Numbered from the stretch's first letter, positions 1 to 8,369 are shown. The stretch is 64,000 nucleotides of DNA from Paenalicyclobacillus macrosporangiidus (GCF_900116805.1 NZ_FPBV01000014.1:1-64000), one strand, 5' to 3'. Translations and numbers: made by a program. Notes: generated from the letters alone by a model not told the origin.

Positions 1-540
1 CGCGAGAAGCTGCAGGAGCGGCTGGCGAAGCTGGCGGGCGGCGTGGCGGTCATCAAGGTCGGCGCTGCGACGGAGACGGAGCTGAAGGAGAAGAAGCTGC
101 GCATCGAGGACGCGCTGAACGCGACCCGTGCGGCGGTCGAGGAGGGCCTGGTGCCAGGCGGCGGCACGGCGCTGGTCAACATCATCCCGGCGCTGGACAA
201 GGTGCAGGCGACGGGCGACGAGCTGACGGGCGTCAACCTGGTGCGCAAGGCGCTCGAGGCGCCGGTGCGGCAGATCGCCGAGAACGCGGGCGTCGAGGGC
301 TCGGTCATCGTGGAGCGCCTAAAAAAGGAGCCGGTGGGCCAGGGCTTCAACGCGGCGACCGGCGAGTGGGTGGACATGATCAAGGCCGGTATCGTGGACC
401 CGGCGAAGGTGACCCGCTCGGCGCTGCAGAACGCGGCCAGCGTGGCGGCGATGTTCCTGACCACGGAGGCGGTCGTCGCCGACAAGCCGGAGAAGGAAAA
501 GGCACCTGCCGGCGGCGGCATGGGCGACATGGACATGTGA
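1..540 (+). CDS. groL: Chaperonin GroEL, C-terminal part (5' end outside window)
   Basis: Partial gene: the frame is open from base 1 and ends at the TGA at 538-540, leaving 179 residues of the roughly 540 expected. GroEL is the 60-kDa ring chaperonin that folds proteins with GroES and ATP in the cytosol. The visible part covers the end of the apical domain, the second intermediate segment ([16 protein letters not shown]) and the second equatorial segment ([12 protein letters not shown], then [14 protein letters not shown]). It ends in the usual Gly/Met tail (GGGMGDMDM). A strong terminator follows. Identification is near certain. The upstream groES and any CIRCE element lie outside the window. 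Confidence 0.97.
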   Translation, partial: REKLQERLAKLAGGVAVIKVGAATETELKEKKLRIEDALNATRAAVEEGLVPGGGTALVNIIPALDKVQATGDELTGVNLVRKALEAPVRQIAENAGVEGSVIVERLKKEPVGQGFNAATGEWVDMIKAGIVDPAKVTRSALQNAASVAAMFLTTEAVVADKPEKEKAPAGGGMGDMDM

Positions 541-567
541 AACAACGTCCATCATCCACCGCGGCGA

Positions 568-606
568 GGCGGCCGGACCCGTGGGTCCGGCCGCCGCTTT
601 TTTTTT
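568..606 (+). terminator. Rho-independent terminator of the groEL operon
   Basis: A 13-bp GC-rich perfect inverted repeat (GGCGGCCGGACCC at 568-580, partner at 583-595) is followed by a run of nine T at 598-606. It starts 28 bases after the groEL stop codon. Confidence 0.93.
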
Positions 607-736
607 CCAAGCCCCCCTGCTAGCCAGCACCCGCACCGCACGCCGGTCCCCGTGCCCTTCCGCGGCCGCCGTGACATAATCTCCGCCCGGCAGCGCATCC
701 TAAAGCGCGCAGACATCCACGGGAGGAGGTTGTGCC

Positions 737-1174
737 ATGCCACTCATTCCGTATGATCCGCTGGGGATCTTCCGACGCGAGAACGGCCTGCCGTCGTGGC
801 CGGCGCTCGGCCAACTGTTCGACAGCGACTGGTTGCGCTTCGGCAACGTGCCGCGCGTCGATGTGCGTGAGACGCCGTCCGACGTCATCGTGACGGCCGA
901 AATCCCCGGCCTGGAGCGCAAAGAGGACGTCCATATCGTCATCCACGACCGTCATCTCCACCTGAGCGGCGAGGTCCATCGCACGTACGAGGAGAAGCGG
1001 GAGAACATCCATCGGGCCGAACGGTTCTACGGCCAATTCTCCCGCACGGTCCCGCTCCCCGCCGCCGTGGAGGAGGACCAGGCCAAGGCCACCTATCGAA
1101 ACGGCGTCCTCGAGATCACCATCCCCAAGGCGAAGACCCAAATCGGCAAGCGGATTGACGTCGACTTTCACTGA
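737..1174 (+). CDS. Hsp20/alpha-crystallin family small heat-shock protein
   Basis: This 145-residue protein is an ATP-independent holdase that binds unfolding proteins. The alpha-crystallin domain spans about residues 40-135, with the conserved NGVLEITIPK strand at 122-131. A short C-terminal I-x-V motif (I140/V142) fits the oligomerisation anchor of the family. The N-terminal arm starts with the DPLG-type sequence common in bacterial Hsp20. GGGAGGAGG lies just upstream of the ATG and fixes the start. It sits directly downstream of groEL but behind a strong terminator, so it probably has its own promoter. No CIRCE element is visible between 607 and 736. Confidence 0.93.
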   Translation: MPLIPYDPLGIFRRENGLPSWPALGQLFDSDWLRFGNVPRVDVRETPSDVIVTAEIPGLERKEDVHIVIHDRHLHLSGEVHRTYEEKRENIHRAERFYGQFSRTVPLPAAVEEDQAKATYRNGVLEITIPKAKTQIGKRIDVDFH

Positions 1175-1250
1175 CCGGTCCGAAGGGGTCCCGCGGGCAC
1201 ACGGAGGCAGTGCCTCGGCCTCCTCCCGCTCGCACCCGCGTGCGCGGCCA

Positions 1251-1276
1251 CAGGCCCCGGCGCGCAACGGGGCCTG
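1251..1276. terminator. Hairpin between convergent genes, possible bidirectional terminator
   Basis: A 9-bp inverted repeat (CAGGCCCCG / CGGGGCCTG, 8-base loop) lies between the converging hsp20 and ligase genes. There is no T-run on either side, so terminator function is only a guess from position. Confidence 0.3.
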
Positions 1277-1300
1277 CGGCCGTTTCGGTGCGTCCGGCGT

Positions 1301-2272
1301 CTATCGGGTGCCATCCGGCGGCATGGGGGCGTCTGGCGGCCACACGCATGCCGCGGCCGGTAGATCCAGCACCGCCTGCAGGACCGGCGTGCGCAGCGAG
1401 CGACCGGGCGTCCACGTGCTGTACGTGACCCGCACGGTGATGTCCGGCCGTACCCATTGCGCGCCTCGGGATCGCCCGGGACGGCGGAAAAACGGCGCCT
1501 CCGGGACGCGCAAGGGGCCCAGCACGTCCGCCAAAGCGCGCCACTCCGCCGACGGCAGGCGACCGCTGCCGGTGTGTCCGACGTACCACAGGCGCCCGGC
1601 CCTGTCGTACACACCGAGCAGCACCGCGCCCATGCCGCCGTCCTCGCCGATGGTGTAGCCGCCGATCACCGCATTCAGGTCGTGCACGTGTTTGACCTTG
1701 AGCCAATCCCCCCGCTTCTCTCCCACCCGGTAAGGGGCGTCCCGGCGCTTGCACACGATGCCCTCGAGCCCGAGCACCCGCGTGCGTTCGAAGAGCTCGG
1801 CGCCGTCCGCGTGATCGTCCACGCAACGCACATGAGCGGTGGGCCGGATCACCCGGCGCAACAGCGCCAACCGCTGTTCCAACGGCCACGCCGTCACCCA
1901 GGCCCCGTCGCAGTAGAGGATGTCGAACACCATGTAAAACACCGGGACCGCGCGCTGCAACGCCGCCACCCGTTCTCGCCGCCGAACCCCGTCCCGGCGC
2001 ATGACCTCGTGAAAATCCGGCTTGCCGTCCAGGCCGAGGGCGACGACCTCCCCGTCGAGGATCACCGACGACGCCGTGCAATACGCCTCCGCATCGAGCA
2101 ATTCCGGGTAGTGCCAAGTCCGATCCCGCCGGTGCCGGTTGTACAGCCGCACGCCCCCGTCATCCCGGTATACCAACACGCGCACGCCGTCCCATTTCAC
2201 CTGCGCGATCCACTCCGCCCCGGCCGGCGGCCGGTCCGCCGCCTTCGGTTCCATCGGCGTCACCGGCTTCAT
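1301..2272 (-). CDS. Stand-alone ATP-dependent DNA ligase (LigD-ligase-domain/LigC-like)
   Basis: The 323-residue protein seals DNA nicks using ATP. Nucleotidyltransferase motifs are visible in order: motif I KWDG with the adenylated lysine K26, LDGE at 72-75, motif III around YMVFDILY (113-120), motif IV EGIVCKR (170-176) and motif V WLKVK (190-194). An OB-fold domain follows from about 195 (VIGGYTIGE). It resembles the ligase domain of LigD but lacks polymerase and nuclease domains, and no Ku gene is nearby. Its ATG overlaps the stop of the upstream DUF1003 gene by 4 bp, so the two are probably translationally coupled. It likely works in repair of damaged DNA, perhaps in spores. That role is inferred. 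Confidence 0.88.
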   Translation of the reverse strand: MKPVTPMEPKAADRPPAGAEWIAQVKWDGVRVLVYRDDGGVRLYNRHRRDRTWHYPELLDAEAYCTASSVILDGEVVALGLDGKPDFHEVMRRDGVRRRERVAALQRAVPVFYMVFDILYCDGAWVTAWPLEQRLALLRRVIRPTAHVRCVDDHADGAELFERTRVLGLEGIVCKRRDAPYRVGEKRGDWLKVKHVHDLNAVIGGYTIGEDGGMGAVLLGVYDRAGRLWYVGHTGSGRLPSAEWRALADVLGPLRVPEAPFFRRPGRSRGAQWVRPDITVRVTYSTWTPGRSLRTPVLQAVLDLPAAACVWPPDAPMPPDGTR

Positions 2273-2823
2273 CTCGCATCCAACCGGTTTTTGATGACGC
2301 GCAGCAGCAACTCCAGCTCGAACAGCCGCCCCTCGATCCGGTGCAGGTGGCTCTGCATGTCGTCAATCTCCTGCTCGGCCTTGTAGTTGATGGCGAAGTC
2401 GATGACAGACTCGTGCTTGTCGCGGGCGGCCTGCCGGTTCTGGCTCATCATGATGACGGGCGCCTGAAAGGCGGCGATGAACGACAGGATCAGGTTGAGC
2501 AAAATGAACGGGGGCTCGTCGAAATGCGGCAGGAAACGGACCGTGTTCCAGCTCATCCACAGGGCCAAAAAGGCGGCGAAGCACACGATGAAGGTCCAAC
2601 TCCCGCCGAAGCGCGCGATGCGGTCGGCCAGCCGGTCGGCCCAACGGGTCTTGCGGTGATACTCCTCGTCCAGGTGGGCCATGATGCGGCGCTCGTACAG
2701 GTCGACCAAGCGGTCGATGCGCTTGGCGTCGTCCTCGTTGATGGGGATGTCGAATCCCTCCAGGGTCGGCGCACCCGTCATCCACAGCTCCTGTGGTTTG
2801 ATGTGGTACCGTTTTCTGCGCAT
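2269..2823 (-). CDS. DUF1003 family membrane protein
   Basis: A 184-residue protein with two closely spaced transmembrane segments in the middle (FIVCFAAFLALWMSW and FILLNLILSFIAAFQAPVIM). The conserved DUF1003 pattern SWTFI...FIAAFQAPVIMMSQNRQ is followed by a C-terminal amphipathic helix rich in Glu and Leu. The start at 2823 was chosen because GGGAGGCGG lies six bases before this ATG. A GTG at 2844 is in frame but has no such site. The molecular function of the family is not established. It heads a two-gene unit with the ATP-dependent ligase (4-bp overlap), a pairing that is not explained by either family alone. Confidence 0.85.
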   Translation of the reverse strand: MRRKRYHIKPQELWMTGAPTLEGFDIPINEDDAKRIDRLVDLYERRIMAHLDEEYHRKTRWADRLADRIARFGGSWTFIVCFAAFLALWMSWNTVRFLPHFDEPPFILLNLILSFIAAFQAPVIMMSQNRQAARDKHESVIDFAINYKAEQEIDDMQSHLHRIEGRLFELELLLRVIKNRLDAR

Positions 2824-2889
2824 CGCCGCCTCCCGCTTCCTCACCGATTCTCTCTCTTTAGCTTTCCCCTGCGCCGGTCCGGGCTTGCG

Positions 2890-4227
2890 TCAACGCTGCC
2901 CCGTCTCCAACCCCGGCACCCAGTCCGTCGGCTCCGGGGTCGCACGCTGGATGACGAGGTGCTCGTCGCCTGGCATCAGCCGCTCCCCGCGCCGAATGAC
3001 CCACCGGAGCCAAGATCCGGCCATCCACGAGGTCACCAACGCCAGCATCACCAGGATGGCGAAGAAATTCTGGTTGATGATCCCGAGGGAATAGGCGACC
3101 GTCGAGAGGACGATGCCGGGCCCTCCGCGCGCGTTCATCGCCGCGGCGAGATTGAGGCTCGTCAATCGATCACACCGGATCGCCCGGCAGGTGCCGTACA
3201 CCACCAGAGTCTGTGTCGCCGTGGCGAACAGGACGTACAGCAGGAAGAATCCCACGCTGAACTGGTGCGCCAAGTCCAACTGCAGACCGACGACCGCAAA
3301 GTACAGCGGGATGAACAGAGAGAACGAAAGGTCGCGCGTGCTCGCCTCCACCCGCTCCCGCAGCCGCTCTGGCAGGGTGAGTTTCGTCGCCACGCCGGCG
3401 AGCAGCGCCCCGTACATCACGTCGACCTTCAGATACCCCGCGATGTCGGAAATCAACAGGAGGATGAGCAGGAAGTAGCCGAGGAAAGACGCCCGGAACA
3501 GGACGTTGACCCGCCGGGACGTCACACGGCGCAGCATCCAGGGCAGCGCCACCGTGCAGGCCGCGAGAAAGCCGAATGTGACACCGAGGCTCTTGAGCAG
3601 GACGCCCGCATCCACCTGGCCGTGGCTGCTGACCAGGCTCGAGGCCACCGCCAAGGCCACCCAGAGGAGGATGTCATGCACCACCGCCACGGCCACAATC
3701 ACCTTGGCAAACCGCGAGTGCAGGATCCCGAGGTCCGCGAAGATCTTGGAGATGACCGGGATGGACGTGACCGCAATGGAGATGGCGATCACGATCTTCA
3801 ACGCGGTGAGCTGATTCGCAGGACCGAGGAATGGCGCGGGGTCCCAGACCATCGTCAGCAACCAGCCCGCGAGGAAGGGCAGGACGGTCGACGCCGCGAT
3901 GATCGCCGCGCCAATCCGGAGGTCGGACGCCTCGAAGCGCGCCTGAAACTTGAGGCCCGAGTGAAACATGAGCAGCATCAACCCGAGTTGCGACAGGAAC
4001 CCGAATAAGCTCCCCTCCGATGAAAACCCCAGAAACAACGCGTGAAACGCGTTTGGAAACCACATGCCGAGCACGGTGGGTCCCAGCAGAAGACCCGCTG
4101 ACACTTCTCCGATGACGCGCGGAATGGCCAGGCGTTCGGCGATGTAACCGAGCACATGAGCGGCCGCCAGCAGGGCGGCCACGGCGAACAGAAAGCGGAC
4201 CAGATCGGCTCCCGCCAAACTGAACAC
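2890..4227 (-). CDS. CPA2-type cation/proton antiporter (KefB/NapA-like membrane domain)
   Basis: About 445 residues with 11-13 predicted membrane helices, matching the Na+/H+ exchanger fold of the CPA2 family. Typical signatures are IPRVIGEVSAGLLLGPTVLG near the N-terminus and the later stretch GPGIVLSTVAYSLG. No TrkA-N or RCK nucleotide-binding domain follows, so gating is not of the full Kef type. It exchanges Na+ or K+ for protons across the cytoplasmic membrane; the ion cannot be told from sequence. I chose the GTG at 4227, preceded by GAGGAGGGG at good spacing, over an ATG at 4248 with a weaker site. The gene stands alone between a terminator and the DUF1003 gene. Confidence 0.86.
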   Translation of the reverse strand: MFSLAGADLVRFLFAVAALLAAAHVLGYIAERLAIPRVIGEVSAGLLLGPTVLGMWFPNAFHALFLGFSSEGSLFGFLSQLGLMLLMFHSGLKFQARFEASDLRIGAAIIAASTVLPFLAGWLLTMVWDPAPFLGPANQLTALKIVIAISIAVTSIPVISKIFADLGILHSRFAKVIVAVAVVHDILLWVALAVASSLVSSHGQVDAGVLLKSLGVTFGFLAACTVALPWMLRRVTSRRVNVLFRASFLGYFLLILLLISDIAGYLKVDVMYGALLAGVATKLTLPERLRERVEASTRDLSFSLFIPLYFAVVGLQLDLAHQFSVGFFLLYVLFATATQTLVVYGTCRAIRCDRLTSLNLAAAMNARGGPGIVLSTVAYSLGIINQNFFAILVMLALVTSWMAGSWLRWVIRRGERLMPGDEHLVIQRATPEPTDWVPGLETGQR

Positions 4228-4385
4228 GACAGACCCCTCCTCTTGCATCTCCCCGCCTCACGGGACGGTGAGATACCGTATGAGGGGCGCCAACGTGTGT
4301 CCAAGGCGGACATCCCGGGTGGACAAATCCCTACCGCGATTTGGACGCAAGATCGGGCGGGACGCACGGTGCCTGCGTCTGTACG

Positions 4386-4426
4386 CAAAAACGGCTCCTG
4401 TGCCATCCATCAGATGCACAGGAGCC
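4386..4426 (-). terminator. Rho-independent terminator after the NlpC/P60 gene
   Basis: On the minus strand an 11-bp stem (GGCTCCTGTGC at 4416-4426, partner at 4393-4403, 12-base loop) is followed by GTTTTTGC. It lies about 180 bases downstream of the NlpC/P60 stop codon. The bases between 4427 and 4607 show nothing else. Confidence 0.8.
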
Positions 4427-4607
4427 ATCATCCTCAATGGGCATTTATACGGTGAGCTCCATCACCGGATTCGATTGTCTGCTCCAGCATATCGCAGGCA
4501 GACCCGGCGCGCGACGGACAGCCGCCCAACGTTTGCATGCGGAACGAAAACCAAGATCCCGCGCGGAACGCGCCAAAGGGTCTCCTTCTTCCGTGCATGC
4601 GTCCCCG

Positions 4608-5177
4608 TCAGAACATCCGCTTGACGGCGGTGATGTGCTTGCCCCAGTAGGAGTTCGGCGTGACGGGCAGGTATCCGACCTTGCCCAGGCCGCCGCCTTC
4701 CTGGATCATGCGGCCGTTGCCCGCATAGATGCCGACGTGCGATCCGTTGTTGAAGATGAGGAGATCGCCGGGCTGCATCTGGGACACGGGCACCGTCCAG
4801 CCCACCGACTTCGCCTGCGTGCGGGACGCGGTGCTCATCTTGTATCCGAGCGCGTGATGATACACGTACGACGTGAAGTTCGAGCAGTCAAATCCGTACT
4901 GTCCGCGATCCTCATTGTGACCCCACACGTACGGCGTCCCCAACTTGCTTTGGGCCACCTTCAGGACCGCGTTGACCTTCGCCTGCCGGGAAGCGGACGG
5001 CTTCGCCAACGGGTGCACGGAGGCATCGTAGGTGACGCCCGGTGGCAGAGACGCGCTGTGCGTGACGGCCACGCTCGAGCCCGTCGAAGCGGACGCCACC
5101 GGTGCAGCGATGGGTGCCAGCGTTGCGAAAACCAGTGCGGCCGATGCGACAAGCCTGCGCATTCCTGTTGCGGTCAT
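4608..5177 (-). CDS. Secreted NlpC/P60 cell-wall endopeptidase
   Basis: This 189-residue protein carries a Sec signal peptide (hydrophobic core about 9-24, likely cleavage after ASA at 28-30). A short linker leads to a C-terminal NlpC/P60 cysteine peptidase domain from about residue 64. The catalytic Cys98 sits in FDCSNF and His147 in GSHVGIY; the third polar position appears to be Gln159 rather than His. The family cuts peptidoglycan stem peptides, typically D-Glu to diamino acid. GGGAGG six to seven bases before the ATG fixes the start. The mRNA leader holds a c-di-AMP riboswitch, so the gene is probably repressed when c-di-AMP is high. A terminator follows downstream. Confidence 0.93.
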   Translation of the reverse strand: MTATGMRRLVASAALVFATLAPIAAPVASASTGSSVAVTHSASLPPGVTYDASVHPLAKPSASRQAKVNAVLKVAQSKLGTPYVWGHNEDRGQYGFDCSNFTSYVYHHALGYKMSTASRTQAKSVGWTVPVSQMQPGDLLIFNNGSHVGIYAGNGRMIQEGGGLGKVGYLPVTPNSYWGKHITAVKRMF

Positions 5178-5187
5178 TTCGATTCCT

Positions 5188-5308
5188 CCCTACGCCTCCG
5201 GGGCGCGTTGACGGGTTGGAGCCAGAGACCGCTCCAGCCTTGCGGCATTCCCCTCAAAGAACGCAGGTCCCCGTGCCGGACGTCCGTCCGGATTCGGCCG
5301 AAGTAGGG
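5188..5308 (-). promoter_or_regulatory. Cyclic di-AMP riboswitch (ydaO/yuaA type)
   Basis: The minus-strand leader of the NlpC/P60 gene carries the conserved ydaO/yuaA blocks in order: a GCCGAATCCGG-like 5' block, CGGGGACC, TTTGAGGGGAAT, then ACCCGTCAACGCG and CCGGAGGCG at the 3' end. An outer helix can pair CCCTAC (plus-strand 5303-5308) with GTAGGG (5188-5193). Cell-wall hydrolases are the classic downstream genes of this motif. The 3' strand of the outer helix shares its GGG with the Shine-Dalgarno GGGAGG, so ligand binding could block ribosome access; that mechanism is inferred. Confidence 0.85.
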
Positions 5309-5378
5309 CGTCCGTCCCCAGCGGACGGGCGCGTATACAAAAGCCTAACATGGGAGCGGAAAGAAGAAAATACAAAAC

Positions 5379-5466
5379 TTGTGGTTCTGTTGGCGCGAAA
5401 TGCTATATCATGAGACCCCATGAATAGGATCACCCGCGCACGGCCATACTCTCGGGGTGTGATCCT
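5379..5466 (+). promoter_or_regulatory. Candidate promoter and leader hairpin of the DUF421 gene
   Basis: TTGTGG at 5379-5384 and TATATC at 5404-5409 form a weak promoter-like pair (19-base spacer). Downstream, AGGATCAC (5426-5433) can pair with GTGATCCT (5459-5466), with extra CCC/GGG pairing inside. This could be a leader hairpin or an operator. Neither call is strong. Confidence 0.3.
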
Positions 5467-5487
5467 GTCAGGGAACGGAGTGTCTCC

Positions 5488-6348
5488 ATGCCCACGACGC
5501 ACGAAGTGTTGTACCAGTCCGTGATCGCCTTCATCGTGCTGTTTGTGGTCGCGCGCGTATTGGGCAAACGTCAGGTGGCGCAGTTGAGCTTTTTCGATTA
5601 CATCGTCGGCATCACCATCGGCAACATCGCCGCCAGTTGGTCGCTGGACCAAGTGAAGACGCGCCACGCCGTGGTGAGCCTGTTGCTGTGGTGCGGGCTG
5701 TCCTTATTGATTGCCCTGTTGCAGAGAAAATCCTACCGGGCGCGGGTGTTCTTGGACGGTCGCCCGACCGTGGTCATTCAACGGGGGAAGATTCTGGAGC
5801 GCAACCTGAAAGCGTGCAACCTGTCCATCGAAGAGCTCATGCAGATGCTGCGGGAGAAAGATGTTTTCAAGGTCTCGGATGTGGAATACGCCATCTTGGA
5901 GATGAACGGAAAGCTCAGTGTGATGAAAAAGTCGGAGGTCCAGCCGCTGACGCCGAAAGACACCGGGACCGCCATCACCCCGGAACACGAACCGCGGTTG
6001 GTCATCATCGACGGGCACGTCATGGAACGGTCCCTGCGGGACGCGGGTTTTACCCGCGAATGGCTGTTGGAGGAGGTGCGCAAACTGGGCGCGCAAGACT
6101 TTCGTGACGTGTTTCTCGCCCAGGTGGATTCCAATGGCCGGGTCTATGCGGACCTGTACCAGGATCATCCGCCGCGCCCGGAGCCGAAGCCGAAGGCCAT
6201 GGTCGCGGCCAATCTGAAAAAGATCCAGGCCGACCTGGAGATGTTCGCGATGGAGACCCGCAACGAGGAAGCGAAACAGACGTACACCCAGATGGCCCAA
6301 CAGGTGAAAGCGCTGCTCGACCGGGCGGCCCCCCACCTGAAAGATTGA
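5488..6348 (+). CDS. DUF421 + DUF1657 membrane protein (2Duf/YetF-like)
   Basis: The 286-residue protein has membrane helices at about 9-25, 38-52 and 62-79. The cytoplasmic DUF421 region follows (GKILERNLKACNLSIEELM, YAILEMNGKLSVM). A separate C-terminal segment at about 239-284 (ADLEMFAMETRNEEAKQTY) matches the pattern of DUF1657. The same two-domain combination is known in spore formers as 2Duf, encoded in spoVA2mob-type operons and linked to spore inner-membrane stability and wet-heat resistance. Here it stands alone, with no spoVA genes beside it. The start has GGAG eight bases upstream. A role in spores is inferred from domain content. YetF-like membrane proteins without DUF1657 are the alternative family. 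Confidence 0.82.
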   Translation: MPTTHEVLYQSVIAFIVLFVVARVLGKRQVAQLSFFDYIVGITIGNIAASWSLDQVKTRHAVVSLLLWCGLSLLIALLQRKSYRARVFLDGRPTVVIQRGKILERNLKACNLSIEELMQMLREKDVFKVSDVEYAILEMNGKLSVMKKSEVQPLTPKDTGTAITPEHEPRLVIIDGHVMERSLRDAGFTREWLLEEVRKLGAQDFRDVFLAQVDSNGRVYADLYQDHPPRPEPKPKAMVAANLKKIQADLEMFAMETRNEEAKQTYTQMAQQVKALLDRAAPHLKD

Positions 6349-6435
6349 AGCGGCTTTCGATTTCGGTCATGCGCGCCGGGCTGTGGACATACATTTTGAT
6401 GGGGATTGTCCCATCCCGGTGAAGGAGACCTGCGT

Positions 6436-7329
6436 ATGACTGGAGTCGTGCCGGCCCTCCTGTGCGCGGTGTGCTATTCTCTCTCTTACGTCCTGTTGCA
6501 CCGCGGGCAGGCGGACCTCGACAGCGATGACAACGGACTGCTGCCTATCCTGGTCGTCGGAAGCCTGATACTGGGCGTCGCCACCCTGGTGAAGATGGCG
6601 CACGAGGCGGACGCCAGCCTGCTGTCTTCCCCCCGCGCGTGGATGGGGTACGGCCTGTGCGCCCTCGGCGGCATCGTGGGCACGATGCTCGGACGGATGT
6701 CGTTGTACGGCGCCATCCGGGTGCTCGGCGCCACACGCGGCGTCGTGATTGCCACCCTCGAGACGATGGTCACGTTGGTGCTGGCCGCCCTCTTCCTGCA
6801 GGAATCGTTGGACGGCGAGCGCCTCGCGGGCGTGGCGCTGATTTTCGCCAGCATCGGGGTGCTCCTGTGGGAACGCCAACGCCACCCGCAGCGTGCGCTC
6901 CTGACGCTCGGGGTATCCCTTGGCGTCGCCGCCGCCCTGTTCAAGGGCAGCGGCCACTTCCTGCGGAAACTTGGAATGAACCAAGGACTGGATCCCACCC
7001 TGGCGGCCGCCCTGGACGTGACAGCGGCTTGCCTGAGCTACCTCGCCGTCCTCGCAGCATCCGGACGCCTCAGTTCGTACATCCGCGTGTACACGCGCAC
7101 GTTCAACGTCTATCTGTGGTCCGCAGGCTGCCTGTCCGCCGCCGGCGTGCTGTTGTTCTTCGTCGCCGCAGCCACCTCGCCCCTCTCCACCGTCGCCGTG
7201 ATGGTGGGCCTGGAGCCGGTGTTGGTCGCCCTGTTCTCAATCGTGCTGTTGCGCGGGCTGGATCGCCTCACCTGGTGGACCGCCCTGTACGCCGCGCTCG
7301 CGACCGCCGGTGTGATGCTGGCCAAGTGA
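6436..7329 (+). CDS. EamA/DMT-family transporter
   Basis: A 297-residue protein of about ten hydrophobic helices with the two-fold repeat of the drug/metabolite transporter superfamily. The repeat ends are visible as ATLETMVTLVLAALFLQESL and, near the C-terminus, VGLEPVLVALFSIVLLRG. Members export small metabolites such as amino acids; the substrate cannot be predicted. The start at 6436 was chosen for GAAGGAGA eight bases upstream. An earlier in-frame ATG-type start at 6406 would add a hydrophilic segment with no ribosome site. The last 93 bases overlap the 3' end of the oppositely oriented EamA gene. Confidence 0.88.
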   Translation: MTGVVPALLCAVCYSLSYVLLHRGQADLDSDDNGLLPILVVGSLILGVATLVKMAHEADASLLSSPRAWMGYGLCALGGIVGTMLGRMSLYGAIRVLGATRGVVIATLETMVTLVLAALFLQESLDGERLAGVALIFASIGVLLWERQRHPQRALLTLGVSLGVAAALFKGSGHFLRKLGMNQGLDPTLAAALDVTAACLSYLAVLAASGRLSSYIRVYTRTFNVYLWSAGCLSAAGVLLFFVAAATSPLSTVAVMVGLEPVLVALFSIVLLRGLDRLTWWTALYAALATAGVMLAK

Positions 7330-8217
7330 TACCAGCGCCACGCCGGCGGTGATCAAGGTGGCGCCCGCCAGGAAGGACAGGCCCACCCGCTCTCCGAGGC
7401 ACCACCACCCCAACAACGCGCCCGTCAACGGTTGAAAGAAAAAATACAGTCCGCCCGTTCCGGCGTCCACCCGTTGCAAACCGTAGTTCCACAAGAAGAA
7501 CGCGATGGCGGTGGAGATCACGCCGATGTACAGGATGCCCAGTACAAGGCCCGGGCGCGTGAGCGCGGCCCACGAAACGCCTCTCCCCTGCCAGATGGCC
7601 GCCGGTGTCATCACCACCCAGGCGGCGAGCATCGCGTGGGCCGTGATGACCCAAGAGGGGTATTGCGGCGGCACCCGCTTCACCAGGACGGACATCAACG
7701 CCCACGTCAGGGCCGCCAGGACCAGGACCCATCCGCCCAGCCGCGCTCCGGCGTCCAGGCCGCCGAGCCCGATGATCATCCACACGCCGGCCGTGGCGAG
7801 GACCACGGACAGACCCTTTCGCCAAGTGACGGGTTCTCCGAGCACCATCCTGCCGAAGATCACCATGAAAGCCGGAGTGGTCGACGTGATGACCGCGCCC
7901 ATCTGCGCCGTGGACCAGTACGTCCCGACGAACTGGGCGGAGATGGACAGCGCATACCCCACCAAGCCGACCACCGCCATCCGCGTCCAGTCCCGCCACG
8001 GAACCCGCATGGGCAGGCGCATCGCCCATCCCGCGCCGAACAGCACGCACACCGCAATCGCGTAACGGATCCACACCAACGCGAAAGGCGGCACCGCATC
8101 CAGTACCACTTTGCTGACCACGTACAAGCCGCCCCAAATACTGGCGGCCAACGCCAGAGACAACGGGCCGGCCCAACCGCCGCCGAACCGCTGGGCCACC
8201 GTCACCTGTCCTGCCAC
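7237..8217 (-). CDS. EamA/DMT-family transporter
   Basis: This 326-residue, ten-helix transporter has two EamA repeats (GAVITSTTPAFMVIFGRMVL closes the first, FFFQPLTGALLGWWCLGE the second). It is about 30 residues longer than usual because of a hydrophilic tail of Gly/Arg/Gln that lies in the region overlapping the convergent EamA gene. The GTG start at 8217 has a G-rich site (AAGGGGGG) upstream. The paired arrangement resembles a local duplication, but the two proteins differ clearly in sequence and have no shared promoter. Substrate unknown. Confidence 0.87.
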   Translation of the reverse strand: MAGQVTVAQRFGGGWAGPLSLALAASIWGGLYVVSKVVLDAVPPFALVWIRYAIAVCVLFGAGWAMRLPMRVPWRDWTRMAVVGLVGYALSISAQFVGTYWSTAQMGAVITSTTPAFMVIFGRMVLGEPVTWRKGLSVVLATAGVWMIIGLGGLDAGARLGGWVLVLAALTWALMSVLVKRVPPQYPSWVITAHAMLAAWVVMTPAAIWQGRGVSWAALTRPGLVLGILYIGVISTAIAFFLWNYGLQRVDAGTGGLYFFFQPLTGALLGWWCLGERVGLSFLAGATLITAGVALVSLGQHHTGGRERGVQGGPPGEAIQPAQQHD

Positions 8218-8369
8218 GCCCCGCCCCCCTTCCCGCAGCCACTGCCCTGTTCACCCTGATGCTAACCGGCCACCGGAGGGCGGTCAATTCCTTCCGAGAC
8301 GATCAACGTCGGGTCCGCCGTGGCGGTTTGGCGGGGTGCGGCAGGTCTGGAGAACGGCGGCTCATCCGT

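Noticed and set aside
4427-4607. Possible coding in the gap after the NlpC/P60 gene
   Set aside because: Frames here have no ribosome site or family features; it is the 3' untranslated region up to the terminator.
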